This document shows, one piece after another, positions 48,107 through 61,901 of a stretch of DNA of 64,000 nt (positions are counted from its first letter, which is position 1; every line of letters begins with the position of its first letter). The position numbers were made by a program, and so were the translations under genes. Below the pieces are notes generated by a model. That model was not told the origin of the DNA and searched no databases. It worked only from the letters and a program-made list of their open reading frames with translations. This stretch comes from Neelides folsomi (Eukaryota > Arthropoda > Collembola > Neelipleona > Neelidae): NCBI GenBank assembly GCA_034687125.1, contig JAQGBZ010000130.1, positions 96,199-160,198 on the forward strand. The letters run 5' to 3'.

Positions 48107-51100
48107 TTATTAAAATATTTAAATTGTGTTGCTTAATCTTTGTTCAATTATTTAGTTGTTGTATGTGAAGGTTTGTAAGATCATTACTTTTATGAATAAA
48201 ATAGAATAATTAATAAAAACAACTGATGTTATTTTAGCCATATTTAGTACCTACCTAGATATGTACTTTCGTATAGCATGTATGAAATAGAAAAAATATT
48301 TTTAATATCCAAATTGGAAATGTTCATCAAGTAAAAGGCAATGAATTGAAGAATTATAGGAAAATTGATGAAAAAAGAAAGGAGGAAGTTTTGTGTGTAT
48401 GAATGGAGAAACTTTTCCAAAACTTTTTCCATCTCTTTCTGCAAAGGATTAGGAGAGAAGGAAGCAGAGTTTGCCTTCTGTGTATTAATTTGAGCTTTTA
48501 TGCTTCTAATATGGATTCCCATCTTCCAAATCCTCCTCCTGCATTTATCAAACAGGGGGAAATGATGAGCTCGTAGAACTCCGGACTTATCCCAAACGAT
48601 GATGTGTTTCCCACGGAGGCTGCGGAGTTGGAGTCGGAGAAGGTAAAGGGCCAAGCAACAGGTATAATCATATAAGAGTGATATAAAATCGTTTCCTATG
48701 GTTCACTTCAACTCTTTGGTTCCACAAGTTGCTCCAGTTGTCTCGGAAGTTTTGAGAGAGCGAGTCGCGAAACCTTCAGCTCCCACACATTCTATCCGTT
48801 GTGCATTAGTTTAACTAATCATAAGAGATTAACGGCCCCACTATCTATGGAAATGAAGGATTAAAAAGAGGAGGGGAATGAAGTGAACCGAGGAGTGTCA
48901 ACACAAGGGCCGAGTGAGTTGGGCCAATACCAAAAAGAGTAGTTGGAAAATGTAAGGTCCCGCGTCCCGCTATTTTATACTCATGGAGTTCTCATATTTT
49001 AAACAGTGAAGTTGGCCGGGTCGGAAGTAATTAGTGAGATATTTGGAAAATTTAATTTCCGTTACTAGGATACTCGCTAAATTCATTCAGTTTAATTCTC
49101 GCGCCCTTAATTCTCCTAATTTCTTCAACTCCAATAAACAATATTTTTAGTGCTGACTTAACATGTGCTACATTTAGTACTTATGGCTAAACCCATGAAC
49201 TAACATTGTTAAAACTACTAACACGACTAACTTACCAGTGTATCAAAAAATTTCATTTTATATTATTTTTTTACATTTAACAAAAATTAATTAACAAAAA
49301 TTTAATTGCTATATCATAGAGTTATTTAATACTAAAATATTTTTAGTATACATATATTCAAATCCTTCAATAAAATATAAAAAAATAAATATTAAAAATG
49401 TAAACACAATTTGATAAAATTGACTTTTTGATCAAAGATTTTGAGGAGAAAGTGGAAGAAAAAGTTGCTGATGCCTAAGGGTCTTAAGGAAGAAATTATG
49501 GGTTGCTCGCCAAGCCGTTTTGGTCGAGGGAATCCCGGTAAAAAAAACTTTTCGCATTTTTCATAAATCTAAGTATAGCTTATAATATATTTATACCTTT
49601 CATATAAACTTTGAACTTGTCTGTTTTATAGTTTCTTCTTAACACATTTTCCAATTTGTAAAAAGCTATTTGAGGCATAAAGGCACAATGCTCAGAGCTA
49701 AAACTTATTTCAAATTGGTAAAATCTTAAAATCAAACTTAAAACATTTTCTGCCTCATACATACGTCATACATTTATTTAACTCTACTTGATTAAATTTT
49801 TCATGTTTTTGTTGTTATTTTATCTAACAAATATCAGTTTCATGATTTCAAAATCATTATAAATTATCATAAATTATCATAAATATCTATATAGAATATT
49901 TCTAACGAATAATATTGTAGTAGTATAAATATATCAACTTGTATAGTATTATTTATATTAGGCAGTTATATATATATAACTGTATACAATTATACAATTC
50001 GGCAATCTACATAACATGTACGCTATAGTATTGAATGTAATCTGCAGAATGTGTAGAAAATAACAAATAATATTGGTTTGTCGATAATATTAAGGTTATT
50101 TCCTATTTGTAATGTAGTAAATAAATTAACGTAATAACAAGACAAGAGAATTAAACTCATTGAGGTATAATGGTATCTACCATAGTCGTTATTAATGCAT
50201 TCACTTGGTTGTCATATCCTATTCGAACATATCCAAAATATGAAATATTTTCATATGACCAAGTATGGTCTAGGGGGTAATTAATAAATCAATGCAGATT
50301 TATTGCATTGTATTGTTATCGCTTATATGGACGAGTTTTTGTTGTTAAAAGAAATTGTCCTGAAAAGGAAAACAGAAAGAGTTTGGGGGCTGCGCAGGAT
50401 GAAAACAACCGGTTAATGAGTGAAAGAACGGATCATAAAGAACAGAATTGAGACATTTTCAGGTTGAATAGAGGAGGAAATTTTGTATCGTGGCTCGTTT
50501 CCCTTTCACTGCCCCTATTCAAGTTTCCCATTGAACGGAAAGAAAAGTTCAACCCTTTGATCATGAGGTGAATAGAGAAAGAACATTTTTTACATTTTAG
50601 TTCATTTAACAACCTTTGAAATTACTTCTTATATCTTAAACTACTTAATAACACGCCCATATCAAATCTCATTCATTTTGTAGTTCCAAAAATTCGAATT
50701 ATCTTATTTTTTCTATTTTCTTATAATTATGATTTGTTATGTGCAATTCAATGTAGTATTATATATTTTTAATAATCATGTTATTCATGATAATGCTATG
50801 AAATATATGTTATACTTGGGTATTTGTATCGGGTAATGGCTATGATATAAATGCTATATGGAGTTATCATTGGAATGATTCATAAGAGGTTTCTCTTACA
50901 ATAGAAGTGGTTGGTGACGTCGGAGAGATATCATTCATTAATTTCATTTGACAAAAGTTGAAGGGCCAGACCTCAAAGTACGCATGAATTGTTTTTGATA
51001 ATCAAATAAATAAATATTTCTCCATGTCAGGCCAAATGAATGGATGCTGTGAGAAAAGGGTGAGAGAAGTTTAATTTAATAAGGGAGAAAATCATTTTCT

Positions 51101-53294
51101 CATCTCTCGACTGGAATTTTATGAAGGAGATTCCCTTGCACACAATGAAGATCCATTCCAGTGAGCGGATCAATATGGGCGGCCACCTTATTCCAATATC
51201 CCCCATACGGATCACCTTCCGCACAATTGAACTCTTCAGACAAATTCATATCTCCGCTCATCATCTCCAACTCCCTATCTCAACCAGAAAACCCAACATG
51301 ATCATATTATTATATTGACTATAACACAAATTTCATCATATCAGCTATTACCATCAGAAACTCATCCAATCTCATATTACCAGCCACGTTTTTCATACAA
51401 ATGGACTCATATCTTTTGCACAAAATCTCCCATATACTAATGCTATGAACATTGTATCTTCAATGATAAATATCAAATAGCTATCTACTTTTGTAAATCT
51501 ATGAGAAATATTTTATAGGTATATTAGGCATAGGAAAGATCCAAAATTTAACTTTTTAATATATCTGTATTTAAAATATTATTTATTTTTATATTTTTAT
51601 TATACCATATTGGTACATAATACATATTTTGTATGGTTGTTAAATATGTAAAATTCACTTTCCGGTGCTGTTTTGGACATCTTATTTATTCCTAATTCCA
51701 TATAAGGAAATCGGTTTTTATTGGTCCATAAAATAATATTTTAAAATGTCTTAACAAAGTGTTCTTTTGTATAGGCCATCATCATTTAAGTATCCGTAGA
51801 CTGTAGAACAATATTAGTCTCTAAATTAATGGGAAAAGTATGGTTTCAAATGGACATAAAGGTAGTTACATTCTCGGGCGTTTCATCACTACATTTACTA
51901 TTTTAGCACCAGGGCCGTCATTTGTGCATGTTTGGAAGAGATAGAAATTGGTCCATTTGGGCCGGGGGAGGATCATGCCATTAAATCACGGAACGTTTGA
52001 CGTTGACCGGCTGGGCATTTGAAAGTCATAAGGAAATGGCGTATGTTATTATGACAATTAGGAACATATTTACGACTCATTAGAGAGGATATATAATTTT
52101 AGGGAAATATGGGAAGGAGTGGAAGACAAAGTTGCGTAGGAAGGATTTAGAAACGACTCCTTTGATATGCATCAATTTCCTATATAACATTTCCCTATGT
52201 CTTCCTTCTCATCCATGTCATTCCGAGTGTTGGGATGTATTTGGGATGGGGATGGTTTGAATAGAGGTAGAGAATGGTCTTCGTACGATTCGACGACCAA
52301 CCCCATGGATTTGTATCTTTATTCATGGGGAAGTAAAAGGAGGGCTGGTCGGAGAGTTGATGATTTATGAGGTCGAAGCTCTCGCCTCTCTCTGCCTCCC
52401 ATCTTACATTTATTTATTTACATTTTCACACTGGGCCAAGCCATTTGAGAGATGTAATATGCATCCCCACATTCCGAGCTCCAAACACACATTGTATGTG
52501 TTGGGGAAACTTTAAACTCATATGGCTGAGGTTAAGAGATATAGTCCAACTGGGAAAATCTTCCGCACTCACGAGGCGAAAAAGATTAAAAGTTAAGACC
52601 TTCCATTCTTTCTCCTTCCACTCGGAGGGAAATCCATTTTAATACAAATCAACAAATTCCCAATTTCACACACACCAATTTCTCCTTTGTTCTTTTTAAT
52701 TTAAATATTTACCCGGGTGTTTAACACTATTAACAATTCCATGTTGGATATTTGAACATAACATTTACTTGTTGGATATAACCCTAAGCTCTAACATGCT
52801 ATTTGCAATTGTCTTCTTCGTTTACTTACAAGTACGCCGGGCATTGATGGGTAAAAGTTTTAAAAAATGGTTATAAATGAATTTCTTAATTGCTTCTGAC
52901 AAATTGGAATTAAAAGTAAAAGTTTTTCCTCGAGGTAAATTATCTATAGAATTTGGCATAAATGAAGCTGACAATGAGTAGATGTGTAGCAAGACCTATT
53001 AGTATAATATACAGATAAGTATATCATGAACATAGCAGTCTAACATTATTTTCGCTGTGGTGTGTAATAGGAAGGATATCTCTTATTATTAAAGACAGGT
53101 TAATTAAAGGTTGATAGAGGTGAGCGTAACAAGGTAATTTGCACTTTTAGTACATTGAGCCAGAAGGGATAATACGTTAATTTAATATAGTGACTGGATG
53201 TGTGGTGAGATAGGAAGCCAATTTTACCTTTAAGTGATGTTTATTAAAGGGCACATTGAAAGACTTTTGGTTTCTCCTCGCATAGAGCCGCCTT
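48107..53294. other. 5.2 kb gene-poor region with patches of higher GC
   Basis: No gene I can support. It alternates AT-rich DNA with less AT-rich patches at about 48360-49030, 50370-50560, 51020-51350 and 51880-52660. These patches contain only short frames without domains on either strand and no coherent exon chain. They could be 5' non-coding exons, enhancers or conserved elements of the PDE8 gene downstream, which has long introns. A perfect TA-rich palindrome lies at 49963-49982. Confidence 0.45.
49963..49982. repeat. perfect 20-base TA-core palindrome
   Basis: The sequence CAGTTATATATATATAACTG is its own reverse complement. It may be a chance product of TA repeats with matching flanks, a protein site, or an element remnant. 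No coding role. Confidence 0.6.
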
Positions 53295-56200
53295 GTGCCT
53301 TCCGTGTCCCAATTCCATGAGAGGTTCTCGTTGTCTAATCACACGTTTATCTTCCCCACCCTCCACACCCTCGACGCTGCTGGTCATGACAAACGTAACC
53401 TACAAACCCCAAACCTTGCCGTCGACTCTCCGGAGCTAAACCTTTTTTTAATTCCCTCGTCGTTCACAGGCGGGAAACCAGGCGGGGAACGGCGAAACTC
53501 CGTTCCTTTGACCAACCCATTGCTCCGAATGAAAGACGTGAGTTGGTTTTTAATTCATTCATTTCTCTTTCACAATTCTCATTATCAGTCCTATTCAAGT
53601 TTATTTAAAGAAAGGGATCGATCTTGAATTTGCATTGACTTTTCAATTCACGTCAGCTATTTGATTATTCCACAGAGAGACATTGGATATACTTTGGTTA
53701 AATAGACATTTTTAGTTTTAAACTAATTATTTTAATTTATTTTGTTCAACTTTAAACAATGTTTTATTTTGTTCAATTTATATTAAATATTTTATTTTTG
53801 ACTAAATTTGACTAATTTTAAACTTTTTGAAATTGGAAATTTTTGAGATTAGTTTTATACTATGGTTGGTTCCAGTTTTTGTGTTTTTTTGTTGGTGAAT
53901 TAAGCTGATTAAATTTGTTAAATTGATTGCGAAATAGTTTTAAATACAAAACGATTAATCATCTGACGATGAGTTCATTAGGGATGATGAATAAATTAAT
54001 GATGATAAATTCATTAGCCCCCCGAAGAGATCCAAAGCCTGGTTAATCATAATTTGTTCAAGTTTGTATAATTAGATAGAAATGAAGCCCGTTGTGTTGA
54101 AATAGGTGAAGGATGTCTCATCATCAGACCAGGGAAGTTTCATCCGACTCGGCCCACTTGCCATTCAAAAACCAACACTCACGGTAAAAAAAATACATTC
54201 GTTTGTATTAAAAATACGTAGTTTTAATTAATGTAATACTTTCATTGAACAACTCCCAAGTTTATCTCATTCAATTCTCACACACTCGCTTGATAAATTT
54301 TCACGATAAATATTATTTTAAAACAAAGAGATCTTGAACGAGTAACAATTCATAAAAAAGGTTTATCTTTGAATTACCTCATTTATCTCTTCCTAATTAC
54401 TCACATAATTCAATGAAGCAATTTATAGTACAGAAATTGTAATTATAAACCCATTAAAATGCATTTTTATTTACAGTTGAAACTTTTAATAAAAATGAAT
54501 TTTTTGACTCCTAAAGGGCGAAAACTTATGTTGCGTGTGTGAAAGTTTTCCACGGGTTGAACGAAAAAGTTGTATTTTCCCGCATTGATTATTTTATTAC
54601 AATTTGCTTCCAACTTGCCGCAAATATTTTAAGTATTTAAAATACTATTTAATTAAATTAAATTAAAACTAAATTATTCCATCTAATTCCTCTAAGCATA
54701 ATAGCTACTTATGGTTAATATGTATGATGTAAATATAAGTTGTATTATAAATACCTAAGTACTGATATTTACAGAAAGAGATGAGAATAATGCTATATAA
54801 TGAGTTTTAATGAGAATTTAATGAAATATTTAAATGATTGACAGAATTTGATTAAAACGAGGAATTCAAATTGCGCAATTAATATATGAAATTTTTGTTT
54901 TCAGGTAGAAGGGGTTTTCCCATCCAAAGATGGTCTTTCGGCGGGAATTTCACTTGCGGCCAAACGGCTCGGATGGAATTTCAACGTTATTCGATCGGTC
55001 AATCCAAGGGAGGAAGTTTGGGATGGCATCCGAGAACCGCAGTTCCCCATTGACCTCATCCTCATTGACTACCGGCAGCCAAAACTCATCTCCACTTTTA
55101 TTCTGGATATCGTGAGGTCATTAATTATCTTTATTGTCATTCTAACTCAATTTAACCTCGATTTTTATATTTACGTGTAATTTGGATAAAGTGATAAGAC
55201 TTGTCATGTTATCGCCATCAACGCACAGTAATTAATTAGGATATTTTGATAATATCTCTGTTTATATCAGTACAGGCAACTCAATAGCTTACATTTAGTA
55301 GCATTGTTTAAAAATTCTTTTACGTTTTCATATTAAATTGAGTCTGATACTTTTAATCAACAAAGGGGAAATTCTATCAGAAAGCCTAAATCAAATAAAC
55401 GTAAATCTTTCGAATTTAATGTTTAATGTCAATATAAAACTCAATTAAGAAATTTACACTTTTACTTTACTTTGTTGGCTTAATTCACTTCACATTTCTT
55501 TCCCATATGCTTGGGAATTGATTACGCTTAAGTGAGTCAAGACTCCCTTTGAAGAATGAAAAGACTCGAAAGTGTCTTTAAGGATTTTGAGACTTATCAT
55601 GATAAAAGAGAGTGAAAGAGAAGGAAGGAAAATCTCTAACTTCGTTATACCCTTGATCCTTCTTTTAAATTTCACGAGTCTTTTATCTTCAGAGAATGAA
55701 TTTAACTGTGAGGGAATTCTTCATATAAAAAGGTATTTCTTTATACCATACAATTTAGAGAATTTTTTCAGAGCAATACTTTTATGCATATACAGTATAC
55801 AATACATAATAGAGAAATATTAGAGCTATTATCCGAGACATATCTTATGTTAAAAAGATATCAAAATACTTAATGGCAAAATAATTTTAAAAAGAATATT
55901 TTAATGTAAGATTTTCCTATTCATGAAAATTATGATTTTACATTTACATGAAAATTTCATCCAATAAAAGATAAAATATATTTAACGGTCTTTATGAAAG
56001 TATTACACAACATGTTAGCAATTGCGAGATGTGGTTTAAATGATAGTCACGTAGTGCTTTATCAGATATATTGATCGTGTAAGTGTTTATAATACATATT
56101 TAATATGGTTTTATAGGAAGGGATTGGTGGTATATAGACTTATCTTTACAGGGCCTTTTCTAATAAGAAAGGAAGCCAGAAATTAAATTGGAGTGTAGTG

Positions 56201-59200
56201 GAAGGTTTACGGCGGATTTGTCCGAGTGAGTCTAAAGAGGCTTATGGACTTTTCTTAGGAAGCTGAAAGGGGAGTCGCGGCTCCTCGTCGCCGTCGCGTT
56301 CGTGAAGAAGAGGTGAGTTGTTGAGGTCTCGTTAGAAGTCAATCTCCACTCGATGACGTCCTCGCCCTTTTTAAGAGGATTTATTCCCTTTCAATCTCAC
56401 AACGGCCCAACTCCAACTCCTCACACAATAACACGCACTCAAATAATGTCCAATCCACATTTGCCCAAGTCCTAAATTCCAATTTCCACTTCAATTACTT
56501 TCCCTCTCCCTTTTTCCTTCCCTCCTTCATGGACAAATGGCCAATGTCTGGGCTTGCAATTTTCCAATTTATAATCACAAACAAACTCCTTGTGCCTTTC
56601 ACCTCAATTTCATCCTTTAACGTAATATCAATCCATTATTTTCTACAATTAAGTTAATGCACGATTCATTTTTAAGTTTTTTCGAGAAAAGCGAACTTCA
56701 TGTGAGCTCACTTCTTGAAGCTGGAATCGATAAGGTGAGTGTGAATTAGGAATTAATTCAGTAATAAATCTATGAACCAAATGGCAAAGGATTTGATTTT
56801 AAGCTTTGAGAATACCAATAAAGAGAATTGTATTGAATCTTGTGAACTATCCTCTTGGGAGTCCTGGGACTCTTTTTATTTGGAACTCTGAAGTGAGAGT
56901 ACTATTGACTGTTATTGTGTCATCTTGTAGGTTGAAGTCGATGTTGGAGCGTCGAGCGAATCTTACTGGATCGGGGCTTTGAGACAGATCGAGCGTAGTT
57001 TGGTTGAGGGGGCGTACAAGGCGGTTTCAGCCATCGCCATTCTCACGGCCCTCGATTCTTCCAGGGACATTGTGCAGTTGACGGATGGAAGGAATAGGAT
57101 ACAGGTAGGAAATTGATTTTCTTTGCATCTTCTCCTAATCATATTTGGAGAGGAACCAAATGGCTTTTCTGCTCCGGTGAGTCGCAACAGGTTTGCTCCC
57201 ACTTTCAAACCTCTCACTCGCATTGGATCTATAAATCTCCATATTAATTCCCTACCCACCCATGCTTTCTGGATTATCTCTCTGCACACCAACACCCCAA
57301 GAAGTCGTTCGTCAATTACATGATTAGCTGAAGGAGATTCAATTCCAAATGGTGCGCAAATGCGTAATAGGAAACCCTTGTTTTCACCTCATAAATATTT
57401 GAGTCGGAATTGATTTGTGAATTAGTAAGCATTTCCTACTTTTATATTTTCCACTTTGTTTTCCGATTTTTTTTGCCTCGAAAAATCAATCAAACATAGA
57501 ATGAAGGTAATTTGATAAAATATTTTTGGATTGTTCAAAAAATGCTTTAATGATTTTATACATTCATAAATAGTTTTTCTGTGATGAAAATTCTCAGTAT
57601 TGGACGGAAAGTTTGTTATCTTTACGGGGAAATTGAAATGAAAGAGGGGAAAGTTTGGGAGAAAACCGAATTTCCTAGTTTAATGAGGAAGACGAGGCTT
57701 TTTGCCTTCTAAAAGAGGAAATGGGTTGTAAAGAGGAAACGTACATTAAAGAACTTTTAAATTGAATTTGTGCTTTAGCAATCACAACCAACCTCCTCCC
57801 TTCTTCTTAAATGTAAACTCAAATAGGAAATTAAGGTGAAAGATTGAAATTTCCCTTTCTACTTTCCCATCATGTTGTTCCATTGAAAACGACAACTTTT
57901 CTTTGTTTCTATAAAGTTATTTTTTTAAAACAAACTCTCGTCAAACTATCGACATTGAATATAAATTACTCATTAGGATAATTAATTTAACTACTTTTTG
58001 ACAATATGCTATCTGAGTAGGTATTTAAGAATTGATTATACAAAAGCTTTTTCAGTTTCCGTATTTAGTATAGGTAAATGGAGTTTTGTATTTTCATAAT
58101 TACTAAATGTAAGTATAATGCATATATTATACTCTACGTTGTTGTTAAACATTAACCTACCACTCAAATTACAGGAAATTATTAAAAGATTAAATTACAA
58201 TAAAGAAACACAAAAATAATGCAAATGTATTTAGGTAATATTCCTGAAGTATTTTTTTTAGTAGTTTATGCTTATAAAGTATATTCTTTTTCAGTATGTA
58301 AACCGAGCTTATGAAAAAGTCCTCGGGTTTTCCCGAGACGAAGTAATCGGCCGGGATTTCTTCGAAGTACAGAAAAGCGCCGAGGAATCGGCCAACGATG
58401 GAGAGTCGATGGCCAAAGAAGAGGGGACGATTTCATCCAGTGCCACCGTCGAACCGGGTTATTTCCGCCATCCGCTCCCCGTCTTCAACGAATCCTTGGT
58501 GGAGGAGCTGAGTGAGGGAAAGTGTTGGGAAGGGAGTTATCTTTTGAGGAGAAAAGGCGGAGCGGCACTTTTCGTCCCTTCCCGCCTTGTACCTTTCGGT
58601 CCAAGCGGACGGCGCCCGCCGTTAGGACACCCGCCATCTCACACAATCCTCCTTGGGGAAACTTCCTCGTCGGAAAAAAGCTACTCGTCTGACCTAGCAC
58701 AAGAAGTTGGGAATTATCCGCTTCCAAGAGGATCCCTCAAGTCGCTTCGGAAAGCCTCATACGATGTTAAATCCACTACGAGTAGTGATGGTAAGAAACA
58801 TTTTAAATATTTCTTAATAGGTATACAGACAAACGCACGTAAGACTGATAACTGCCATTTAAGTTTAAATGGTACTAAATTTTAAATTTTTTAGGAACGA
58901 GACGAACATCATTGGCGAAATTACATTCTGTGACGATTGAAGCTCCAATTACGAAGGTTATCAATATCCTCGCTTCAGCCCAAGCAACTTCCCCTCAGTA
59001 TGTTGCAAACGCTTTGGAAAGCGTTCTCGAAATCCTTCGCACAACTGAACTTTACTCACCGCACTTCTTTGAAGAGCCAACCAGGAGGGCAAGGACGGAG
59101 GATCCTTACACAGCTGATCTCCTCGGAGCACTTCTTTCTGTAAAAACTAATACATAAATATACTATAAAGAAGCATTTTATCACCATTTATATATTTAAT

Positions 59201-60643
59201 AAATAATTATTTAATACAATTAGTTATTAGTTATGAAGACTGTATGTATCTAAATATTGATTTATTAATGTATAAACTTTTTTAATAATAATTATTTTTT
59301 AATTCCAGCAAGGGCCTCGAGTCATTGGAACTGACCGGAGATCATCCAGCGAAGCCAACCAAGCTCGAATCGCCGCCCGTCAATCTCTCCCCCATATTGC
59401 CGAAGCCCCCAACGAACTTCAAAAGCTTCTCGAATGCGAAGATCAATGGGACTTTGACATTTTCGCACTCGAGAAGTTGACCGAGAAAAGGCCGCTAGTG
59501 TGGCTGGGAATGAAAGTCTTTGAGAGATTTTCCATCGCAGCGACTCTCAACACGGACGAAGCAACTTTGAGGAATTGGCTCACTCTCATTGAAGCAAATT
59601 ACCATTCGAGCAATTCATATCACAATTCAACCCATGCAGCAGATGTTTTACAAGCCACGGCTTATTTCCTCTCCGCCAGTCGTCTACAAAATTTCCTTGA
59701 ACCAATGGATGAAGCGATTGCGTTGTTGGCAGCCGCCGTCCACGATGTCGACCATCCTGGAAAAAATTCAGCCTTTTTGTCCAACACAGGCGACAAACTC
59801 GCATTGTTGTATAATGATTTGTCAGTTCTTGAGTCTCACCACGCAGCCCTGGCATTTAAATTGACCCTTTCCGATGCAAGGGTCAACATCTTCTCAGGTC
59901 TCGACCAAGACACGTACAAGAGTGTGAGGAAGAGTTTAATAGATATGGTTCTAGCAACAGAGATGACTCGCCATTTCGAACATTTGGCCAAATTCTTAAA
60001 TGTCTTTTCTAAGCCGGTTGTGAAGGAGGAAATGGGAATGGGCCCTGCAGTTGAACCGGACATTTCAACTTTGGTCACTCCTGACAATGTCACTTTGGTC
60101 AAGAGGATGTTGATCAAATGTGCGGACGTGGCGAATCCCACACGGCCGCTTAATCTCTCAATCGGATGGGCCCAAAGGATAGCGGAGGAATATTTTTCAC
60201 AAACTGATGAGGAAATCAAATTGGGATTGCCGCCAGTAATGCCATTTTTTGAAAGGAAGTCATGTTCGATTCCAAAGAGTCAAACTGGATTTGTTGATTA
60301 TTTTGTTGCAGATATGATGGAAGCATGGGATGGTAAGTTTAAATAGACACAGTTTAAGATATAATTAATTAATATTGTATAACAAGTATGTAAATGTAGT
60401 ATAAATAAATACATTAATATCCATAAGGTCATTTTATAAATTGTTAATTAATCGTTTTAAGCAATGTTCCTAAAAATTAATTGTAGTTTAATAAATCATG
60501 TCAAGATATTTTATTTTCCAGCATTCATTGATGTCCCTGATGTTATCGATCATATGAAAAAGAATTACGATTATTGGAAAGACCTTCCTACAAACACTGC
60601 AGTCGAACAAATTTCACCACTTAAGAAGACGGAAAATGCTTAA
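53295..60643 (+). CDS. PDE8-type high-affinity cAMP phosphodiesterase
   Basis: Nine exons recognised: to 53537 (5' limit uncertain), 54106-54183, 54905-55111, 56654-56734, 56931-57104, 58295-58790, 58895-59139, 59309-60332 and 60522-60643, all in phase. The first four hold the N-terminal receiver-like part seen in PDE8 (I-R-L-G-P-L-A-I-Q, G-W-N-F-N-V-I-R, I-D-L-I-L-I-D-Y-R-Q). Next is a PAS domain (Y-V-N-R-A-Y-E-K-V-L-G-F-S-R-D-E-V-I-G). The PDEase domain has Y-H-N-S-T-H-A-A-D-V and H-D-V-D-H-P-G-K-N, the metal-binding histidines, and C-A-D-V-A-N-P. PDE8 degrades cAMP and is insensitive to cGMP; the PAS region regulates it. Introns are much longer than elsewhere in the window (up to about 1.5 kb). 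The true start may lie further upstream, so 53295 is only the first Met of the exon. Confidence 0.92.
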
Positions 60644-61062
60644 TTTCAATTTGAAACAATCTTTTTATCTTTCTTTTGCTAAATGTGAAAACTTTTGATT
60701 TACATTCCTACGAACTTTAATAACTTTGCTATTAAATACAGTACTTACACCTATCATTAATGCGCATTTAAAATAGCAATTGCTCTGAACAAAAAGCAGT
60801 TTAGCGTATCAAATGCAGTAAAATGAAATGAAACAAAATTAACCGTGTAATAATTAATAAATAATGAATTGATAATAAATAACTGAAAAATAATTTCGAG
60901 TTCAATTATTATACAGATATTTTATATAATTTAAGATGTATTATTTAACATTATATAGATTTATGTAGTACATATATGTAAGTACTTCACTCAATGCTAC
61001 AGAATAATCTTTACTTTCTACTTATAGCATTTACATACAAAAAATGTACATAGTTAGAATAA
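60644..61062. other. convergent spacer
   Basis: Tail-to-tail spacer between PDE8 (+) and the small unknown gene (-), carrying both 3' UTRs. AT-rich, no gene. Confidence 0.5.
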
Positions 61063-61901
61063 TTACATTTTACGGACGCTTTGCAATTTTTCTTCGAAGA
61101 ATCTAAGTGTTTGGAGATAATCTCTAATTGTGAGCCAATCTCTCAAATTCCTATGCGTTTCATCTTTTCCACTAATGATGAAGTCATTTGGTTTGATGCT
61201 TCCATCAACTTCCTTGTACTCGATTTTTAGCTCTTCTAATCCAAACTTTAACTCAGTAATGGCCTGTTTAAAATTTATTAATGCTTATTAAACAACGGTT
61301 GAATAATTGATTAACAATTTTATATGCATTAGTACCATTTTGAGGTTGGTGTTAACATTTTGAAAATCCGCATTGAATTCAGCTTCAGCTTCCACTCGAT
61401 CAATTCCAATTTGTTCAAATGCAATAACCCATGTTTGAAGAACTGAATAAAGTGCAGTGAGCATTTCATTATTCTAGTAAAAGAAAATAAAGATAGGTAA
61501 TAACAATTTTGAAAATTCATAATAATAAAAATAAAATTTTATATTGTGTATGTATATGTGCTTAAAAAGTAAAATAAAAGATTTTGAAACCTCTTTTAGA
61601 GGATATTCATTTTGAAATGCAGGGTTGTGTTCTCTTAACCAACTATAATTGAGTTTTTCATATTTATCCGTATGTATATTAAACGCATTAAGGTGCTGAA
61701 ATATTTAAAATATAATGAGTAAATATAACTTCTCATAATCATGATCATGGTTAAGTAATCGTAAGATAAATCCTTTCGTATTTTATAAAATAATGATAAA
61801 TGAAAGCAAAAATATTTAATTACAAATGCTTTGATGAATTCCTCAACATGAAGTTTTGCACCGTGCAAATGGTTCAGCATATCCAAGAAAATATCACTCA
61901 T
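61063..61901 (-). CDS. small helical protein of unknown function, paralogue 1
   Basis: Four exons, each phase 0: 61901-about 61826, 61695-about 61591, 61474-61337 and about 61262-61063; about 173 aa. Every exon encodes mostly one predicted long amphipathic helix: M-S-D-I-F-L-D-M-L-N-H-L-H-G-A-K-L, then L-R-E-H-N-P-A-F-Q, then M-L-T-A-L-Y-S-V-L-Q-T-W-V-I-A-F-E-Q-I, and finally N-L-R-D-W-L-T-I-R-D-Y-L-Q-T-L-R-F-F-E-E-K-L. No signal peptide or membrane segment, so probably cytosolic. The last exon is clearly similar to that of the gene at 62804-63302 (N-L-R-D-W, T-L-R-F). No known family is recognised. The one-helix-per-exon layout recalls helical-bundle proteins, but this is only suggestive. 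Confidence 0.65.

Noticed and set aside
48244-48654. 136-aa open frame on the minus strand after the transporter
   Set aside because: No domain, no signal peptide and biased composition; it falls in a less AT-rich patch where long chance frames are more likely, and no exon partners were seen.
52367-52642. 91-aa plus-strand frame as a first PDE8 exon
   Set aside because: No similarity to PDE8 N-termini and no fitting donor recognised; could be 5' UTR at best.
61063-61901. Helical cytokine interpretation of the small four-exon protein
   Set aside because: Phase-0 one-helix exons recall class I cytokines, but there is no signal peptide and no disulphide pattern, so the idea is not supported.
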